DNA of 63,640 nucleotides, from contig JAJDAF010000025.1 of NCBI GenBank assembly GCA_029261995.1, forward strand, positions 1-63,640. Direction: 5' to 3'. Position 1 is the first letter of the stretch. Each line of letters begins with the position of its first letter. Made by a program: the position numbers and the translations under genes. This document shows positions 42,393-50,634 of this stretch, piece after piece. The stretch comes from Candidatus Zhuqueibacterota bacterium. Its GTDB lineage: Bacteria > Zhuqueibacterota > Zhuqueibacteria > Oceanimicrobiales > Oceanimicrobiaceae. A model generated the notes under the pieces. The model made no database searches and was not told the DNA's origin. It worked only from the letters and a program-made list of their open reading frames with translations.

Positions 42393-42521
42393 GTACGGGT
42401 GCCCTTCACGACCAGAGACAACTGCAAATCCGTGTGGCACGCAACTTCTGTGCGTGCCTGCGGCCACACAATCGACCACCCAAAAGAAAAACCTGCCAGG
42501 TTTCCAGAACCTGGCAGGTTT
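42393..42521 (-). terminator. 3' region of the 235-residue gene with terminator and element-like sequence (M7)
   Basis: For the minus-strand gene ending at 42560, the hairpin AACCTGCCAGG/CCTGGCAGGTT (42490-42520) runs into a TTTTTCTTTT-like tract and is a good Rho-independent terminator. Beyond it come GGCACGC/GCGTGCC and the ACGGGTGCC end seen in elements M1-M6. This may be the native context from which the MITE-like elements were derived. Confidence 0.75.
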
Positions 42522-42559
42522 AGGTTCACACCTGACGCATTCAAAAAGAGAACTAAAGA

Positions 42560-43267
42560 CTATTCCGGCGTCACCGGCGTCTGCTCTTCCTCAACCACAG
42601 TCACAGCCGGACTCGCCGAAGCCTTGTCAACCGCGAACTTGCGGCGCAAACCATAGTCGATGAGCTTGGCGTCCTGGGCAGCCTTCGGCAATACCGTAAT
42701 CAAATATGAAGTGACTTGACTGCGCAACACCCGGTTGGCCTTGACCTCATCTTGGAAACCGCGCCGGCTCTCCAAAAGATCTGCCCGCAAGGCCTTCTCG
42801 CGGTCCATAGCCGACTGAAAACTCTCATGCCCGGCCTTGAACTCATCGAACAGGGCGGCTGCCGGTTTCTTAAGCTCATCTGTTTCATTGCTCGCCGCCT
42901 CCACCACCGTCCGCATGGCCGCAAGCACCTCGGGAAGGTTGTACGCCACTTCGCGATCCAATTGATAGGCCTTGAAAATGGCGTCTTTCTGCTCAGCCGG
43001 CAACTGGCTGTTCAAACCGTGGCGGACCTTGCCCAACAAGCGGAACCCGGTTTTCTTGAGCCCGCGCAACTCTGCCTGCACTTCCTTTTGCGCGGACTTC
43101 CGGCTCAAATAGGTCGAGATGATGCCGCCAAACACCGCCTTGCCGGCGGTCACCCGCTCCAGCAAGTCCGGCCGCAAAGCCACGCCGCTGTTTTCATGGC
43201 CGTGCAACACGTTGTCGAAAAATACCGTCCAGTAGTTCGCATCGTGGGTGGAAAAAAAGATACCCAT
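42560..43267 (-). CDS. 235-residue helical protein of unknown function
   Basis: It starts MGIFFSTHDANYWTVFFDNVLHG with an AAGGAGG site. Most of the protein is helical and charged (LSRKSAQKEVQAELRGLKK, AEQKDAIFKAYQLDREV, ESFQSAMDREKALRADLLESR). It ends in an acidic, proline-rich tail (TVVEEEQTPVTPE). There is no signal peptide or membrane span. Fragments of paralogues lie at 26838, 30960 and ~35384, so the gene has been copied repeatedly in this island, and this is the only intact copy. The family is not recognised; a structural or particle-associated protein or a recombination-linked protein are guesses I would not prefer between. Confidence 0.75.
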   Translation of the reverse strand: MGIFFSTHDANYWTVFFDNVLHGHENSGVALRPDLLERVTAGKAVFGGIISTYLSRKSAQKEVQAELRGLKKTGFRLLGKVRHGLNSQLPAEQKDAIFKAYQLDREVAYNLPEVLAAMRTVVEAASNETDELKKPAAALFDEFKAGHESFQSAMDREKALRADLLESRRGFQDEVKANRVLRSQVTSYLITVLPKAAQDAKLIDYGLRRKFAVDKASASPAVTVVEEEQTPVTPE

Positions 43268-43398
43268 AGAGGCCTCCTTGTAAATAAACCCATTTACCTA
43301 TTTGTCTGGAGAATCGTCCAACCCGAGAAAGACTGAACCTGTTTGACAAACTTGTCATGCCAACCGCCGCAAAGCCGCCATTGCAGGGGGCCAAAGAC

Positions 43399-43713
43399 GA
43401 GTAAACACTACCTGAGGACGAGCAAACCCGGCCGCAGGTAGCGTAAACCCGATCTGAGGGCGGGTAAACTTAGCTCGAGAGCGAGTAAACCCAGCGCGAG
43501 GGCGAGCGAATCCGGCACGATGGCGAGTAAACCCGGCTTGAGGTCAAGCAAACCTGGCATGAGATCGAATGAATCCAGCACGAGGACCAGTAAACCCGAC
43601 CCGAGGTCAAGCAAACCCAGCTCATGGACGAGTAAACCCGGCACGAGCTTGGGCAAACCATGGCGGTAAACGAACAAGACCGGCTACAAAGGGAGTAAAC
43701 CTGGAAGGTTAAA
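43399..43713. repeat. 21-bp minisatellite, 15 units
   Basis: Fifteen consecutive units of exactly 21 bases follow the consensus GAGTAAACCCGGCNCGAGG plus two bases; the last three are the most diverged. Because 21 is a multiple of three, the minus strand stays open across most of it (43408-43677) and would encode leucine-rich heptads such as PGLLDLK and GLLALEL. That frame would need a TTG start and has no ribosome site, so I treat it as a possible but unproven gene. The rest of the 43268-43874 gap shows nothing besides a TTGACA at 43828-43833 upstream of the tRNA gene. Confidence 0.88.
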
Positions 43714-43874
43714 AGCTGCGCCTGCTAAAGACGTCAACCATCATTGCCTGATTGTGGGATGATCGTTGCCGAAGCAGGGTGAACGAAAGTGTGGCGCCTG
43801 TTTCTCCCGGCCAAGCCAACATTTCTCTTGACATTCACCTTCGAAATCTTAACTTGCAAAGCTGTTATTTTGCA

Positions 43875-43949
43875 GGGCGATTAGTTCAGTTGGTTTAGAA
43901 TGCCTGCCTTACAAGCAGGAGGTCACTGGTTCGAGTCCAGTATCGCCCA
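43875..43949 (+). tRNA. tRNA-Val (anticodon TAC)
   Basis: A full cloverleaf can be drawn. The acceptor stem is GGGCGAT/ATCGCCC and the D stem is GTTC/GAAT. The anticodon stem CCTGC/GCAGG has loop CTTACAA (anticodon TAC at 43910-43912), and the T arm is ACTGG-TTCGAGT-CCAGT. The discriminator is A, and CCA is not encoded. It lies at the right border of the accessory island, a classical integration site, though no duplicated tRNA end was found at the left border. Confidence 0.95.
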
Positions 43950-43959
43950 CTCGTTTTCG

Positions 43960-44460
43960 CTACTCCCCAACTTTCCCTTCAATCAAACTCAGCAGCCTCG
44001 GTAGAATGCGCTCCAGCTCCGCATCGATGATCTGGCAGCACTCTTGGTAAAGCTCCAGGCTGCCGCCGATGGGGTCCGAAATGCTGTCTTCGTGCTGTGG
44101 GTCAGCAGGGCGGTCGAATGAGCGCAGAAGGAAGACATTCTCCTGAATGCGCGGATAGTGCGCCAGCAGGAACTCCTGGTGTTCGAAAGACATTCCGAAA
44201 ATGATATCCGCCCATTCCGCGAGTTCAGCGCTGATGCCCTGCGACAGATGGTCGGTAATATCCGCGCCCAGCTCTTCCGTGACCGCGACGGCATAGTCCG
44301 TGGCCGGCGCGCCGTAGATGCCGAGGGTGCCGGCAGAGGCGACCTCCACCTTGCCCGCGAGCCCGGACGGTATTTTGGCCCTCATCAGCCCTTCAGCCAT
44401 GGGCGTGCGGCAACTGTTGCCGGAACAAACAAACAAAATGTTGAATGTCTCTGAACTCAT
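43960..44460 (-). CDS. Low-molecular-weight protein-tyrosine phosphatase
   Basis: The 166-residue protein has the signature P-loop VCSGNSCRTP, with nucleophile Cys12 and Arg18, near the N-terminus. The general-acid loop is near the end as DPIGGSLELYQECC. Second-shell features (ADIIFGMSFEHQEFL) fit LMW-PTPase. It removes phosphate from phosphotyrosine (or phosphoarginine in some relatives such as YwlE). It overlaps the upstream TsaC-type gene by 4 bases, an arrangement also seen for ywlC-ywlE neighbours in Bacillus. An arsenate reductase role is less likely without the extra cysteines. Confidence 0.92.
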   Translation of the reverse strand: MSSETFNILFVCSGNSCRTPMAEGLMRAKIPSGLAGKVEVASAGTLGIYGAPATDYAVAVTEELGADITDHLSQGISAELAEWADIIFGMSFEHQEFLLAHYPRIQENVFLLRSFDRPADPQHEDSISDPIGGSLELYQECCQIIDAELERILPRLLSLIEGKVGE

Positions 44461-45098
44461 GGCTGTGCTCCTTTTGCGTGTCGTTCGATTTCCGTGAAGT
44501 CGATGGCGCCCGGGCGCAGCAGAACGGGGCGGTCGCCCGTGACATCAACGACGGTTGAGGGTGTTTGCACCCGGCACGCGCCGCTGTCGATCAGGCAATC
44601 CAGACGATTGCCGAGCTGCGCGATGACGCCCTGAGCATCTACCGGCGCCGGTTGGCCACTCAGATTTGCGCTGGTGGAAGTGATCGGCGCGCCCAGCAGA
44701 CGTACCAGCGCCACGGACAGTTGATGGTCCGGGCAGCGGATGCCGACCGTGCCTTGCTTGCTTTGTAAATACTCGGGTACGCCTGGCGATGCTTTGAATA
44801 CCAGCGTCAGCGGGCCCGGCCAGAATTCCGAAATAAGCCGTTGAGCCAGTTCCGTGACCTCGCGGCAAAGGTCCGCGAGCATACTTGGTTCAGAAATCAT
44901 CAGTGAGACCGGCTTGCCGGGTTCTCTGCCTTTGATTTCAAAAATGCGTTCGACAGCGGTTTTCGAAGCCATGCTGGCTCCCAGGCCGTAGACCGTCTCG
45001 GTCGGATAAGCGACCAGGCCATTTATTCGCATGAACGCAATAGCTGGAGCCAGTTCGTCATCCGTGAATCTTGATGGGCTCAGCGAGAGGCGCAGCAT
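44457..45098 (-). CDS. tsaC: L-threonylcarbamoyladenylate synthase (Sua5/YrdC/TsaC family)
   Basis: The 213-residue YrdC-domain protein has the N-terminal FMRINGLVAYPTETVYGLGA motif, then IFEIKGREPGKPVSLMI, WPGPLTLVFKA, VGIRCPDHQ, and the SANLSGQPAP signature. It makes threonylcarbamoyl-AMP from threonine, bicarbonate and ATP for t6A37 modification of ANN-decoding tRNAs. At 213 residues it is the short form, without the Sua5 C-terminal domain. It is translated together with the phosphatase (4-base overlap) and lies 4 bases after the DUF1761 gene, so the three form one operon. Confidence 0.94.
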   Translation of the reverse strand: MLRLSLSPSRFTDDELAPAIAFMRINGLVAYPTETVYGLGASMASKTAVERIFEIKGREPGKPVSLMISEPSMLADLCREVTELAQRLISEFWPGPLTLVFKASPGVPEYLQSKQGTVGIRCPDHQLSVALVRLLGAPITSTSANLSGQPAPVDAQGVIAQLGNRLDCLIDSGACRVQTPSTVVDVTGDRPVLLRPGAIDFTEIERHAKGAQP

Positions 45099-45102
45099 TT
45101 CT

Positions 45103-45519
45103 CTAACGCCAAATCGTGAGGATAACCGACATCACCAGAAAGCTCGCCAGCGTGTAGCCAGCGTAGATAAGATAGACTTTCTTGGGCCGGTCTTCGTAAA
45201 AATAGGGCGGCGCGTTGGTGGTCGCGACAAACCCAAACCAGATGAAGAATCCGGTAGTGAGCCCGCCTTGCACTGTTGTCACGCCTGTAACGCCGATGGC
45301 CAGCGCCAGCACAAATGCCGCCACCAGCGAGGCGATGAAGCTCGTGGCGTAGGCGGCTGGTGCTCCCTTTTGCAGTTGCTCAGTGTCTGCCTCTGTCAGG
45401 CCCATTGCCGCCATCCAGGGTTTGGCGAACAGGATGGGTGAGTACCAGAGTCCTCCGAGCATTGAGTAGGCCACGCCTGCGACCAGTACTGCTAAGTAAT
45501 TGACTGCGATGTTGTCCAT
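45103..45519 (-). CDS. DUF1761 family membrane protein
   Basis: The 138-residue protein has four hydrophobic spans and the family features YLAVLVAGVAYSMLGGLWYSPILFAKPWMAAMG at the start (quoted in part: MLGGLWYSPILF) and GFFIWFGFVATTNAPPYFYEDRP in the middle. It has a GGAGGGAAAC-type ribosome site. The function of DUF1761 is unknown. First gene of the tsaC operon. Confidence 0.85.
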   Translation of the reverse strand: MDNIAVNYLAVLVAGVAYSMLGGLWYSPILFAKPWMAAMGLTEADTEQLQKGAPAAYATSFIASLVAAFVLALAIGVTGVTTVQGGLTTGFFIWFGFVATTNAPPYFYEDRPKKVYLIYAGYTLASFLVMSVILTIWR

Positions 45520-45818
45520 GTTTCCCTCCGGGTGATGTTAAAGAGCACTCAATGATTTTTGACTTTATTTCGGCCTTTTGCAGCGTTGCCGAGAACACGG
45601 AAGAGTCTTCATTGTTTGCTTGGCACTGGCCGGCTGCTCAGGCTTCAGAGAGTCGAATCCCCCTGTCCAGCTTTAGCCAAAGGGGGACTCTTGTCGCGGC
45701 ATAGGTGGATTTAATGCCGGTGTTGTGAAGTCGGCCGCTAACATCAACAATCCGTGTAAATCGGTGAAATCCGTGGTTCCTTCTTTGGGATTCAGGCTTG
45801 TCTGGAGAATAACAACCG
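45520..45818. other. Intergenic region with a short tandem motif
   Basis: At 45749-45780 there is a run of near-repeats of ATCCGTG (AATCCGTGTAAAT, CGGTGAAAT, CCGTGGTT). Variants of this motif are widespread in intergenic DNA of unrelated bacteria, and its role is unknown. At about 45660-45690 CCCCCT and AGGGGG can pair. No gene is seen; the remainder carries the promoter of the DUF1761 operon. Confidence 0.5.
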
Positions 45819-47171
45819 CTAATCAAAAAACACCGCATTAATCCAAATCGCCACAATCGCCAGCGGGCACACAAACCGAATAAAAAAGCCCCACAGTCGG
45901 TCTGCCCGGATTGGCAGGCCTAGAAACGACTTCCGGAACCCAGGACTGCCTTGCGCCAGCTCATCCGCTGCCTTGCCGATGCCCCAGACCCAGCCGATGA
46001 AAATGCAAAACAGCAGAGCCCCCAATGGCGGAACGATGTCGAACCAGACAAAGATCATGAATTCCAAAAAACTCTTGCCGCCAAACCATGCCATCTGACT
46101 CAACGCCGGCACCGCGCCGTGGGACAGCGCGGAAGGGATGCCGAATACAAATATCGCACCCCCGAGCAGCCAGGTGATCTTGCCGCGCGCCCAACCTCTT
46201 TCATCTACAAAATAGGCCACCAGCAGTTCCATAAGTGAGATGGTGGAGGTCAGCGCCGCGATGGTAAGCATAACAAAAAAGGCAGCGCCGAGGATGTTAC
46301 CGGCCGGCAGCGCCGCGAAAATTGCCGGCAACACGATGAACACCAATGCCGGGCCTTCAGTCGGCTGTTGTCCAAATGAAAACAGCGCCGGAAAAATCAT
46401 CAGACCGGCGAGCAGTGCAATGAGCGAGTCAAGCAGCACCACCCAGGTGCCGGCCGAGACAATATTCTCATCTTTCGAGAGATAGGAACCGTAGGTCAGG
46501 ACCCCACCGATGCCTAAGCTCAGCGAGAAAAACGCCTGCCCCATGGCGGTCACGATTGTGCGCCCCGTGACTTTCGAAAAGTCAGGTCTCAGGAAGAAGT
46601 CTAATCCGGCAGCGGCGCCCGGCAGAGTCAGGCCGTGGAGAATAAGGGCCACCATGAGCACCACCAGGGTCGGCATGAGCAGCTTTGACCAACGCTCGAT
46701 GCCGTGCTGAATGCCGCGGTAGACCACGAAAGCCGTGAGCATGATGAATGCCAGAAGCAGAGGGAGCGTCTGTATCGGCGAGGCGGCAAATTCCGGAAAG
46801 GAGGTTTCGTTCGCCGCGAGCATTTTGAAAATGTAGCCCAGACTCCAACCCGCAACCACGGAATAGAAACTTAGAATGCAAAAGCCCGCGCTGATGCAGA
46901 GCACGCCCAGGCCTAGCCAACTACCCCGGGGGCGAATGGCGCGAATGGCTCCCATGGCGTTTTTTTGCGTGAAGCGCCCGAGATTGATTTCCGCCAACAG
47001 GAATGGAAAACAGATTAGAAAGATGCAGGCAAGGTAGATGACCACAAATGCCGCACCGCCGTTTTGGCCGGCGCGATACGGGAAGGCCCAGACATTCGCC
47101 AACCCTACCGCCGAGCCTGCGGCTGAAAGTACAAATCCTAATCTTGAACTCCACTGCCCTCGTTCGGTCAT
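45819..47171 (-). CDS. Sodium-dependent transporter, NSS (SNF) family
   Basis: About 450 residues from the Met at 47171; the frame opens 13 codons earlier, but the family normally starts near the RGQWSSRLGFVLSAAGSAVG motif. Helix 1 carries the unwound GSAVGLANVWAFPY site that binds substrate and Na+. Helix 6 has GQAFFSLSLGIGGVLTYGSYL, another family signature, and about 11-12 spans are present in all. These carry amino acids or related compounds with Na+ (LeuT, MhsT); the substrate cannot be read from sequence. The gene is monocistronic. Confidence 0.92.
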   Translation of the reverse strand: MTERGQWSSRLGFVLSAAGSAVGLANVWAFPYRAGQNGGAAFVVIYLACIFLICFPFLLAEINLGRFTQKNAMGAIRAIRPRGSWLGLGVLCISAGFCILSFYSVVAGWSLGYIFKMLAANETSFPEFAASPIQTLPLLLAFIMLTAFVVYRGIQHGIERWSKLLMPTLVVLMVALILHGLTLPGAAAGLDFFLRPDFSKVTGRTIVTAMGQAFFSLSLGIGGVLTYGSYLSKDENIVSAGTWVVLLDSLIALLAGLMIFPALFSFGQQPTEGPALVFIVLPAIFAALPAGNILGAAFFVMLTIAALTSTISLMELLVAYFVDERGWARGKITWLLGGAIFVFGIPSALSHGAVPALSQMAWFGGKSFLEFMIFVWFDIVPPLGALLFCIFIGWVWGIGKAADELAQGSPGFRKSFLGLPIRADRLWGFFIRFVCPLAIVAIWINAVFFD

Positions 47172-47319
47172 CGTCGTTTCACATTTTCTGCATTCAACAT
47201 TCTGGTGCAATCCGGTGTCTCATTTGCCACGGGGGAACCAATGTGGTGGCAAGAACAGGTAATTTAATGACACGGCCGCAACATTGTCAAGCAGTTTGAT
47301 CGCACGGAACAGCTTTGTG

Positions 47320-48795
47320 TCAGTATTGCAGGACCGTCGCCAGACTTTGGACGGCTGTTTTGATCTCAGCTTCGTTGTAGGCGGCATAACCCAGCACCAA
47401 TCCGGGTCGGGTGCCGTAGCGCAAACTATATTCGGACACCGGCTGTGCTGTGATTTCTACGTCATTGGCACGGACGGCACACTCTTTGTCATCGAGATGT
47501 CCGGGCAGCCAGCCGATTTCATGCATGCCGCCATCCGAGAGCGTCATTTCCATCAAACCAGCAAGCTGTTGGTTCACGGCTTCCAACAGAGCTTGCTGCC
47601 GTTGCTGGTAAAGCAATCGCATGCGCCGGAGATGGCGTCCGAAATAGCCTAGCTCGATAAAATCCGCCAGAGCTGCCTGTTCCAAAAGAGCACTGTGGCG
47701 ATCGGCGACTGACTTTGCGGAGACGAACATATCGATGAGGTCTGGCGGAACCACCAGGTAACCCAGCCGCATGGCGGGAAACAGCACTTTGCTAAAAGTC
47801 CCCATGTAGATGACCCGCTCATTTGAATCCAGGCCCTGTAGCGAGGATAGTGGCCGGCCTGAGTAACGGTACTCACTGTCGTAATCATCTTCTAGAATCC
47901 ACGCGTTAGATTCCGCGGCCCAGTCGAGCAATTGCAGGCGCCGGGAAAGGCTCATGGTCACGCCAAGCGGGAATTGATGTGACGGCGTGACATGGACGAG
48001 CCTGGCCTGCGACTCAAGTTGTTTTCCCTTTTCGACATTGATGCCGTGCTGATCAATCGGAACCGGAACAATGGCGCCGCCTGCTCCGACAAATGCCTTT
48101 CTGGCTCCCAGGTAGCCGGGATCTTCAATCCACACTTTATCCCCGGGGTCGAGCAGAACCCGCGCTGTCAAATCGAGCGCTTGCTGCGAACCATTGATGA
48201 CAATGATTTGTTCAAATTCACAATGCACGGCCCGCGCGGTTCGCAAATAAGTCGCAATGGCTTCTCGCAGCGGTCGGTATCCGGCGGCCTCGCCATAACC
48301 AAAAAAAGTGTAGGGCAGTCTGCGCATTTGCCGGGTCAAAAGCTTGCTCCACACATCAAATGGGAATTCACGCAGCGCCGGCATGCCGTGTTTGAATGGC
48401 CTGCTCTCTCCCACTGGAGCAGCGTAGGCCGCCATCAGTTTGCCTCTTTTTGAACCGGTTCTTCGATTTCGTCGCATGCTGGAGGCTTTGGCTGCCGGCC
48501 TTGCCGCGTGCAGCAGTTTTTCGGGCAGATCGTCACTGACGTAGGCCCCGGACCCGGTCTTGCCTTTGAGGTAGCCCTCTGACAGCAAGGTATCGAACGC
48601 CAGCAGCACCGTGTTTCTGGAGACGCCAAGTTCAACCGAGAGAGTACGTGTGGCGGGAAGCCGGTGGCCCGGGCGGAGTCTGCCCTGCAGGATAGCCTGT
48701 CTCAAGGACTCATAGAGCTGGCGGTACATGGCAATGTCTGAATCCGGGTCAACGCTGATGCCGGCCAGCAGTATTTCCTGTTTCTTCTTCGTCAT
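47320..48795 (-). CDS. MocR-type transcriptional regulator (GntR domain + aminotransferase fold)
   Basis: About 491 residues from the Met at 48795, with AGGAG upstream. Residues ~15-85 are a GntR-type winged helix (MYRQLYESLRQAILQGRLRPGHRLPATRTLS, quoted in part: LPATRTLSVELGVSRNTV). The rest is a fold-type I aminotransferase domain with NGSQQALDL, the SLSRRLQLLDWAAESNAWILEDDYDSEYRY segment (DDYDSEYRY) and GTFSKVLFPAMRLGYL containing the PLP lysine. MocR proteins sense PLP or amines and act on adjacent genes. It is divergent from a run of RraA-like and FMN-binding split-barrel genes, its likely targets. Confidence 0.93.
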   Translation of the reverse strand: MTKKKQEILLAGISVDPDSDIAMYRQLYESLRQAILQGRLRPGHRLPATRTLSVELGVSRNTVLLAFDTLLSEGYLKGKTGSGAYVSDDLPEKLLHAARPAAKASSMRRNRRTGSKRGKLMAAYAAPVGESRPFKHGMPALREFPFDVWSKLLTRQMRRLPYTFFGYGEAAGYRPLREAIATYLRTARAVHCEFEQIIVINGSQQALDLTARVLLDPGDKVWIEDPGYLGARKAFVGAGGAIVPVPIDQHGINVEKGKQLESQARLVHVTPSHQFPLGVTMSLSRRLQLLDWAAESNAWILEDDYDSEYRYSGRPLSSLQGLDSNERVIYMGTFSKVLFPAMRLGYLVVPPDLIDMFVSAKSVADRHSALLEQAALADFIELGYFGRHLRRMRLLYQQRQQALLEAVNQQLAGLMEMTLSDGGMHEIGWLPGHLDDKECAVRANDVEITAQPVSEYSLRYGTRPGLVLGYAAYNEAEIKTAVQSLATVLQY

Positions 48796-48810
48796 CTTTT
48801 GGTTCTCCTG

Positions 48811-48872
48811 ATTGGTACCATTACGATACAAAAAAGTGGCTCTTTTCGCAATACCAAAATTGTGCTACTTTT
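48811..48872. promoter_or_regulatory. Candidate MocR operator in the divergent promoter region
   Basis: Direct repeats GTACCA (48815-48820) and ATACCA (48851-48856) lie 36 bases apart, reminiscent of the ATACCA direct repeats bound by MocR proteins such as GabR. An inverted repeat AAAAGTGGC / GCTACTTTT (48832-48840 and 48864-48872) overlaps them. The region separates the MocR gene from the rightward genes, so it could control both. Confidence 0.45.
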
Positions 48873-48894
48873 CTTCGTACTTTTTTGGAGGTTT

Positions 48895-49146
48895 ATGATG
48901 AAGCAAACGAGGCCGCTAAGGAGTTCTAAATATTCGTCGGACAGAATTCTGATTCGCTCGCATCCGACGGCGCAGGCATTGAAATGCGAGGTAAGAAAGA
49001 TGATCCGGCATCAGCAGGGCTGTGGCTGGTCCTTTCGTGGGATGGTCAATCGAGGCCCTTTTCTCGTTTTATCTTTCAGGAGAGTCGAAAACCCTGGACT
49101 AGTCGAGAGGGCCGCGATGAAAATTAGCTGTGGCTGTCATTGTTAG
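48895..49146 (+). CDS. Possible 83-residue basic protein
   Basis: An ATG-ATG pair follows TTGGAGGTTT, a strong ribosome site right after the MocR-type operator. The product MMKQTRPLRSSKYSSDRIL and onward is basic, with Cys near the end (SCGCHC), and has no recognised family. Translational signals are better than the protein itself. It could be a regulated small gene, the decayed start of a former gene, or a leader of the RraA gene 44 bases downstream. Confidence 0.35.
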   Translation: MMKQTRPLRSSKYSSDRILIRSHPTAQALKCEVRKMIRHQQGCGWSFRGMVNRGPFLVLSFRRVENPGLVERAAMKISCGCHC

Positions 49147-49190
49147 CTTGAGAAATCGTTTGGCAAATAACTAGCTTAAGTGAGGTGATT

Positions 49191-49898
49191 ATGAAGAATA
49201 GCAAGCTTGGCGAGGCCTTCCTGCAGCTTTCGACGCCGCTGATTATGGATGCGTGTCTGCGATTGAAAGTGCCCGCAAAAATTGCAGCAACCGGGATTCA
49301 TCCAATCATCCCTGGAAGCCAAATCGCCGGCCGAGCCTTGCCTGCCAGGCATTTTGGCAGCGTGGATGTTTTCCTGGAAGCCATGGTTCACGCTGCGCCG
49401 GGCGACATTTTGGTCATCGACAACGACGGCCGACCAGACGAAGGATGCATTGGCGATCTCATCGCCATGGATGCGCAATTCTCTCAGTTGGCCGGCATCA
49501 TCATCTGGGGTTGCCATCGCGACACAAAGGAACTCACCGAAGTGAATCTTCCGATATTCAGCTACGGCAGTTGTCCGGCCGGCCCGCAGAGATTAGACCC
49601 ACGAGATGCCGACGCCCTTACGCGGGCACGATTTGGTCAGTTCGAGGTGCGAAAAGGCGAGGCGGTGTTTGCCGACGACGACGGCGTTGTGTTTGTGGCA
49701 GACCAGGAAATCCCGGCGCTTCTGGAAACAGCTCTCAGCATTCAGGAAACCGAACGCCGACAGGCGCTCTCGGTTCGTTCGGGCAATTCGCTACGGGCGC
49801 AATTCAGATTTGACGAATATTTGGCCAAACGCTCAAGCGACCCATCCTACACCTTCCGACACCACCTGAGAGAAATCGGCGGGGCCGTGGAAGAGTGA
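49191..49898 (+). CDS. RraA/HMG-aldolase family protein
   Basis: About 235 residues from the ATG at 49191 (GAGGTG upstream). The family core is present: STPLIMDACLRLKVP, then IAGRALPARHFGS, GDILVIDNDGRPDEGCIGDLIA (quoted in part: DILVIDNDGRPDEGCIG) and GIIIWGCHRDTKEL, where Arg and Asp are the family's oxaloacetate/pyruvate and metal-binding residues. Members are either RNase E regulators (RraA) or 4-hydroxy-4-methyl-2-oxoglutarate aldolase-like; the extended C-terminal ~60 residues argue against classic RraA. It overlaps the next gene by 4 bases. Confidence 0.88.
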   Translation: MKNSKLGEAFLQLSTPLIMDACLRLKVPAKIAATGIHPIIPGSQIAGRALPARHFGSVDVFLEAMVHAAPGDILVIDNDGRPDEGCIGDLIAMDAQFSQLAGIIIWGCHRDTKELTEVNLPIFSYGSCPAGPQRLDPRDADALTRARFGQFEVRKGEAVFADDDGVVFVADQEIPALLETALSIQETERRQALSVRSGNSLRAQFRFDEYLAKRSSDPSYTFRHHLREIGGAVEE

Positions 49899-50548
49899 CT
49901 CCTATTGAAAACCAAAACACCGGAGGTAATTTGAGACGAGATGAATTCGGCACAGCCAGCCAGACTGAAATAGAACAGGTCGCAAACCGCGGCGCAATTG
50001 GCTATTTGGGCATGCACGATGCTGAAGGCTACCCGAGAACCGTGCCCCTGAACTTTGTGCTGGCAAACCAGTGCATCTATTTTCATGGCGCGCAGGCGGG
50101 AGAGAAATTCGACGCCCTGAACACAAACCCCAAAGTCACCTTCACCATCGTGGAGCCTTACTCGATGATTCCCTCCTATTGGCTGGCGAAAGATTACGCC
50201 TGCCCGGCGACCGTGTTCTACAAATCCGTCTCCTACCGGGGTGAAGGCCGCCTGATTGAAGATGTGGATGAGAAAGCCATGACTTTGCAGACGCTCATGG
50301 AGAAGCATCAGCCCGAAGGCAACTACCGCCCGATCACGGCCACGGACCCGATGTACGAGCTGCCGCTGCAACGGGTGTCCGTTTTCAAGATCACGCCATC
50401 CCGGGTGGACGCTAAATTCAAATTTGGGCAGAACTTCAGCGTGAAAACGAGACTGGATTTGATCGCCAAACTGGAAAACCGGAACCAGGGAATTGATGCG
50501 CAGACCGCCGTGGAAATAAAAAAAACTCTGGCTGACACCGCTGAATAG
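49895..50548 (+). CDS. NimA-like FMN-binding split-barrel protein
   Basis: 217 residues from a GTG that overlaps the stop of the RraA-like gene. The N-terminus (RRDEFGTASQTEIEQVANRGAIGYLGMHDAEGYPRTVPLNFV, in part: GAIGYLGMHDAEGYPRTVPL) and IYFHGAQAGEKFDAL are typical of the pyridoxamine-5'-phosphate-oxidase-like nitroimidazole-resistance (Nim) group. These bind FMN or heme and reduce nitro compounds or have unknown roles. The MocR regulator upstream is a PLP enzyme homologue, so a link to B6 metabolism is possible but unproven. Confidence 0.85.
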   Translation: MTPIENQNTGGNLRRDEFGTASQTEIEQVANRGAIGYLGMHDAEGYPRTVPLNFVLANQCIYFHGAQAGEKFDALNTNPKVTFTIVEPYSMIPSYWLAKDYACPATVFYKSVSYRGEGRLIEDVDEKAMTLQTLMEKHQPEGNYRPITATDPMYELPLQRVSVFKITPSRVDAKFKFGQNFSVKTRLDLIAKLENRNQGIDAQTAVEIKKTLADTAE

Positions 50549-50634
50549 ATTCAGACGGAACAAAGACAACGCCTGCTCGGCAATGGGACCTGGGCTCAAA
50601 CGCAGAGCAGCGGACAAAACTATCAGGAGCCGAA

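Noticed and set aside
43960-44460. Arsenate reductase
   Set aside because: The protein has only the phosphatase P-loop; the extra cysteine pair of ArsC-type reductases is missing and the tsaC neighbour fits a phosphatase.
45749-45780. Novel tandem repeat ATCCGTG
   Set aside because: Similar runs are familiar in intergenic DNA of many unrelated bacteria, so it is noted but not counted as new.
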